From assembly GCA_963728965.1 (NCBI GenBank), contig CAVSMH010000012.1, positions 558,001 through 622,000 of the forward strand: 64,000 nt of DNA, read 5' to 3'. The notes beneath the pieces are model-generated. The model saw nothing but the letters and a program-made list of their open reading frames with translations, was not told the origin of the DNA and did no database searches. The translations under genes and the position numbers were made by a program. This document shows, one piece after another, positions 61,805 to 64,000 of this stretch. The number at the start of each line of letters is the position of its first letter. The stretch's first letter is position 1. This stretch comes from DASQZT01 sp963728965 (lineage in GTDB: Bacteria; Acidobacteriota; Terriglobia; Bryobacterales; Bryobacteraceae).

Positions 61805-63183
61805 AGGTAATCGTAGCGATAGTATTCCTCGCGATCGTGGGGACGATCGCGCTGTTTGTGATGTCCGGGCATTCGGTGGTGGCAATCACGCCGGTAAAGA
61901 CCGTGGGCGTAAACACGCCGGTAACCGTGACGGTGACCAACCCGCACGGAGTGCGCCGGCTTTCAGCCTATCTGCAACAGGGCGGCACGCGGTATCCGCT
62001 CTTCGAGGAGACCGCCACGGCGCAGCGGTTCCGGTGGAAGCGCAATGAAACGCCGCGCACCGTATCGTTCGAAGCGGGCAAGAGCAAAGCGCCGGGCTTG
62101 AAAGAGGGCAAGGCACGGCTGCTGGTGGAAGCGGTGTCGAACGATTTCCGCGGCGCCACCGACGCCGCATCGGCCGACGTGGACGTGGTGCTGAGCGCGC
62201 CGAGGGTGATTCCGGACGATTTGCAGCACTACATCAACCAGGGCGGCATGGAACTGGTGACGTTCGCCGCCAGCGGGTCGTGGAACGAAGCTGGCGTGCG
62301 CGTGGGGAAGTACACGTTCCGCAGTTTTCCGCTGCCCGGCAAGCCGGCCGATCAGCGGTTCGCCATGTTCGCCTATCCGTGGGACTTGCCGGCGGACGTG
62401 AAGCCGGTGGTGTACGCACGGAACCTGGCGGGGACGGAAGCCACCGGGCAGTTCTGGTTCAAGCTGTTCCCGAAGAAGTTCCGCGTCCGCGATTTCGACC
62501 TGAGTGACGCGCTGATGGAGAAGCTGGTCACCTCCGTGGATCCCACCGGGCAGCTGGCGCCCGGCCCCGACCTGCTTTCGCGGTTTCTCAAGATCAACGG
62601 CGAAATGCGGCGGAAGAACAATCAGCAGATGGCCGACCTGCGGTTCAAGACCGAGGAGAAGATCCTGTGGAACGGCCCCTTCGTGCACTACGGCAAGGAA
62701 GAGGCCGATTTCGCGGATGTGCGCAACTACATCTATCACGGCAAGAAGGTGGATCAGCAGGTGCATCTCGGGTTCGACCTTTCCGACGTGCAGAACGCGC
62801 CGGTAACCGCGGCCAACGACGGGCGCGTGGTGTACGCGGCGGACCTGGGCATTTACGGCAACTGCATCGTGGTGGACCACGGGTACGGGCTGCAATCGAT
62901 TTACGGCCACTTGCGGCAGATCGACGTGAAGCCCGGCGACATGGTGCAGAAGGGCCGGAAGATGGGAATCGCCGGACAGACGGGACTCGCCGGAGGCGTG
63001 CATGTGCATTTCGGCATGCAGTTGGATGGCGTGCAGGTGAACCCGCGGGAATGGTGGGACGAGCACTGGATCAACGACCGCATTCTGAGCAAGCTGGCAC
63101 CGGAACGCATTACCAAAGAGTCCGCGACGGCAGCGAATGAAGCCGTCAGAAAAGCGGCTCACCGGGCCAGAAAGCGACGGTAG
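61801..63183 (+). CDS. M23 family metallopeptidase (LytM-like), exported
   Basis: 460 residues starting with GTG at 61801, four bases inside the S9 gene. An N-terminal hydrophobic helix (about 3-21) anchors or exports it. A beta-rich region follows. The C-terminal M23 domain keeps the zinc ligands in QVHLGFDLS (HxxxD, near residues 322-326) and VHVHFGMQ (HxH, near 400-402). M23 enzymes cleave peptidoglycan cross-bridges or activate amidases. The tail is basic (AAHRARKRR). Coupling to an S9 peptidase suggests a joint role outside the cell membrane. Confidence 0.9.
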   Translation: MKVIVAIVFLAIVGTIALFVMSGHSVVAITPVKTVGVNTPVTVTVTNPHGVRRLSAYLQQGGTRYPLFEETATAQRFRWKRNETPRTVSFEAGKSKAPGLKEGKARLLVEAVSNDFRGATDAASADVDVVLSAPRVIPDDLQHYINQGGMELVTFAASGSWNEAGVRVGKYTFRSFPLPGKPADQRFAMFAYPWDLPADVKPVVYARNLAGTEATGQFWFKLFPKKFRVRDFDLSDALMEKLVTSVDPTGQLAPGPDLLSRFLKINGEMRRKNNQQMADLRFKTEEKILWNGPFVHYGKEEADFADVRNYIYHGKKVDQQVHLGFDLSDVQNAPVTAANDGRVVYAADLGIYGNCIVVDHGYGLQSIYGHLRQIDVKPGDMVQKGRKMGIAGQTGLAGGVHVHFGMQLDGVQVNPREWWDEHWINDRILSKLAPERITKESATAANEAVRKAAHRARKRR

Positions 63184-63225
63184 GCGCGCGGCTCGGCGCC
63201 GGAACGCAGGCTGACCTTCGAAACA

Positions 63226-63303
63226 GGCGCACTGTGCCCATTTTGCAAAATGCAAATCGTTGAAATCAAGGTACTTGCTTGGATCGGACGGGCACAGTGT
63301 GCC
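63226..63303. repeat. Long inverted repeat, MITE-like element
   Basis: Arms GGCGCACTGTGCCC (63226-63239) and GGGCACAGTGTGCC (63290-63303) pair at 13 of 14 positions around a 50-base centre. The centre begins with the 12-base palindrome ATTTTGCAAAAT (63240-63251). It may be a small palindromic transposon-derived element or a transcription terminator of the M23 gene without a U-tract. Confidence 0.5.
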
Positions 63304-63375
63304 TTAGACCTCGCACCCCACCGGTAACGAACCCCCTCGGCTCCTTGATATAATGACCGCGCAAGGAGCCTATTC

Positions 63376-64000
63376 GTGTCTCAAACTTCAACCCGCAGGT
63401 TCTTCCTCGGCGCAGCCACGGCCGCTGCCGCCACGCGCGTCTGGGGCGCAAACGATCGCATCAATATGGGGCTGATCGGTCTCGGCGGCCGCGGCACCAA
63501 TCATCTGAATATCTACTCCCGGCTGCCCGGCGCCAGGGTGGCGGCACTGTGCGATATCGACCAGGCCGCCCGCGAGCGTGCCCAGTCCACTCTGGTGAAG
63601 AACACCAGCCAGAAAGCCAAGGAGGTGGAGGATTTGCGGGACGTGTTTGCCGATGCGGGTGTGGAGGCGGTCTCCATTGCGACGCCCAATCACTGGCACG
63701 CACTGGCGACCATCCTGGCGTGCAAGGCGGGCAAGGACGTCTATTGCGAAAAGCCGGCCTCCTACAACATCTACGAAGGCCTGAAAATGGTGCAGGTGGC
63801 GCGCGACACCAAGCGGATGGTGCAGATCGGCTCGCAGCACCGCAGCACGCCCTTCAAAATGAAAGCCATGGCGGCGCTCCAGGAAGGGGTGATCGGGAAG
63901 ATCTACATGTCCAAGGGCCTGTGCTTCAAACGCCGGGTCTCGATCGGCCACAAGCCCGACAGCGAGGTGCCGAACGGCGTGAATTGGGACCTCTTCCTGG
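63376..64000 (+). CDS. Gfo/Idh/MocA family oxidoreductase, Tat-exported (partial)
   Basis: The first 208 residues are visible. The start STRRFFLGAATAAAATRVWG is a twin-arginine signal, so the enzyme folds before export. The NAD-binding motif GLIGLGGRGTNH near residue 33 and the segment CEKPASYNIYEGLKMVQ (with the EKP of the family) follow. GTG at 63376 with AAGGAG seven bases upstream. Such exported members usually act on sugars or inositols in Planctomycetes and Acidobacteria; the substrate is open. Runs off the window. Confidence 0.88.
   Translation, partial: MSQTSTRRFFLGAATAAAATRVWGANDRINMGLIGLGGRGTNHLNIYSRLPGARVAALCDIDQAARERAQSTLVKNTSQKAKEVEDLRDVFADAGVEAVSIATPNHWHALATILACKAGKDVYCEKPASYNIYEGLKMVQVARDTKRMVQIGSQHRSTPFKMKAMAALQEGVIGKIYMSKGLCFKRRVSIGHKPDSEVPNGVNWDLFL

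Noticed and set aside
1..64000. tRNA genes, rRNA genes and CRISPR arrays
   Set aside because: No TPsiC-like GGTTCRA with a matching acceptor stem, no rRNA segments and no regularly spaced repeats were seen when reading; a covariance search would be needed to exclude tRNAs fully.

Overview
The window looks like chromosomal DNA of an acidobacterium of the Solibacter/Bryobacter type. The evidence is high GC, a secreted protein with the TIGR03437 C-terminal domain that is abundant in Solibacteres, an orphan MacB/FtsX-type permease of the acidobacterial duplicated family, many secreted proteins with Carboxypeptidase-regulatory, BON or VWA domains, S46, S9 and M23 peptidases, and several GTG/TTG starts. 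No rRNA, tRNA, CRISPR array or intact transposase gene was recognised.

Layout. 1-6985 (minus) is the start of the division and cell wall cluster: mraZ, rsmH, ftsL, ftsI, murE, murF and the first codons of mraY, with possible MraZ boxes in front. 7139-12418 holds two secreted proteins with terminators and a structured leader, then a gene-poor stretch. 12419-19967 carries a zinc anti-sigma/cupin protein, the TldD/TldE protease, an ECF sigma operon, rpmE and an alpha/beta hydrolase. Between these last genes lie two candidate small RNAs, one with a sigma70-type promoter and one with a sigma54-type promoter.

20038-34578 mixes metabolism and envelope genes: an MFS transporter, a PBP4-type carboxypeptidase, a DAHP synthase behind a phenylalanine-rich attenuator, an enolase-superfamily enzyme, an S46 peptidase, MgtC, and molybdenum cofactor genes moeA-moaC-mogA next to a very short molybdoenzyme-like protein. 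thiC follows, preceded by an 18-residue lysine-rich reading frame. From about 37.4 to 49.7 kb the plus strand turns visibly C-rich whatever the gene orientation. This block encodes an acyl-CoA synthetase, a methionine synthase/MTHFR fusion, a Sua5-type protein, thioredoxin reductase, RidA, two glycosidases, a BNR protein and envelope proteins.

49785-59674 is the accessory-looking part. The 3' end of an orphan ABC permease and its small exported neighbour occur twice as direct repeats about 6 kb apart. Between them sit a tyrosine recombinase remnant, a broken STAS-receiver gene, a seven-PAS hybrid histidine kinase and a single-domain response regulator. The window ends with an S9 peptidase/M23 peptidase pair, a long inverted repeat and the start of a Tat-exported Gfo/Idh/MocA oxidoreductase.

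The strongest regulatory observations are the Phe attenuator (24991-25160), the sigma54-type small RNA (19784-19967) and the small RNA upstream of rpmE (18316-18560) that shows an extended Shine-Dalgarno sequence in a 5' hairpin loop. All are read by eye and need computation or RNA data to confirm.
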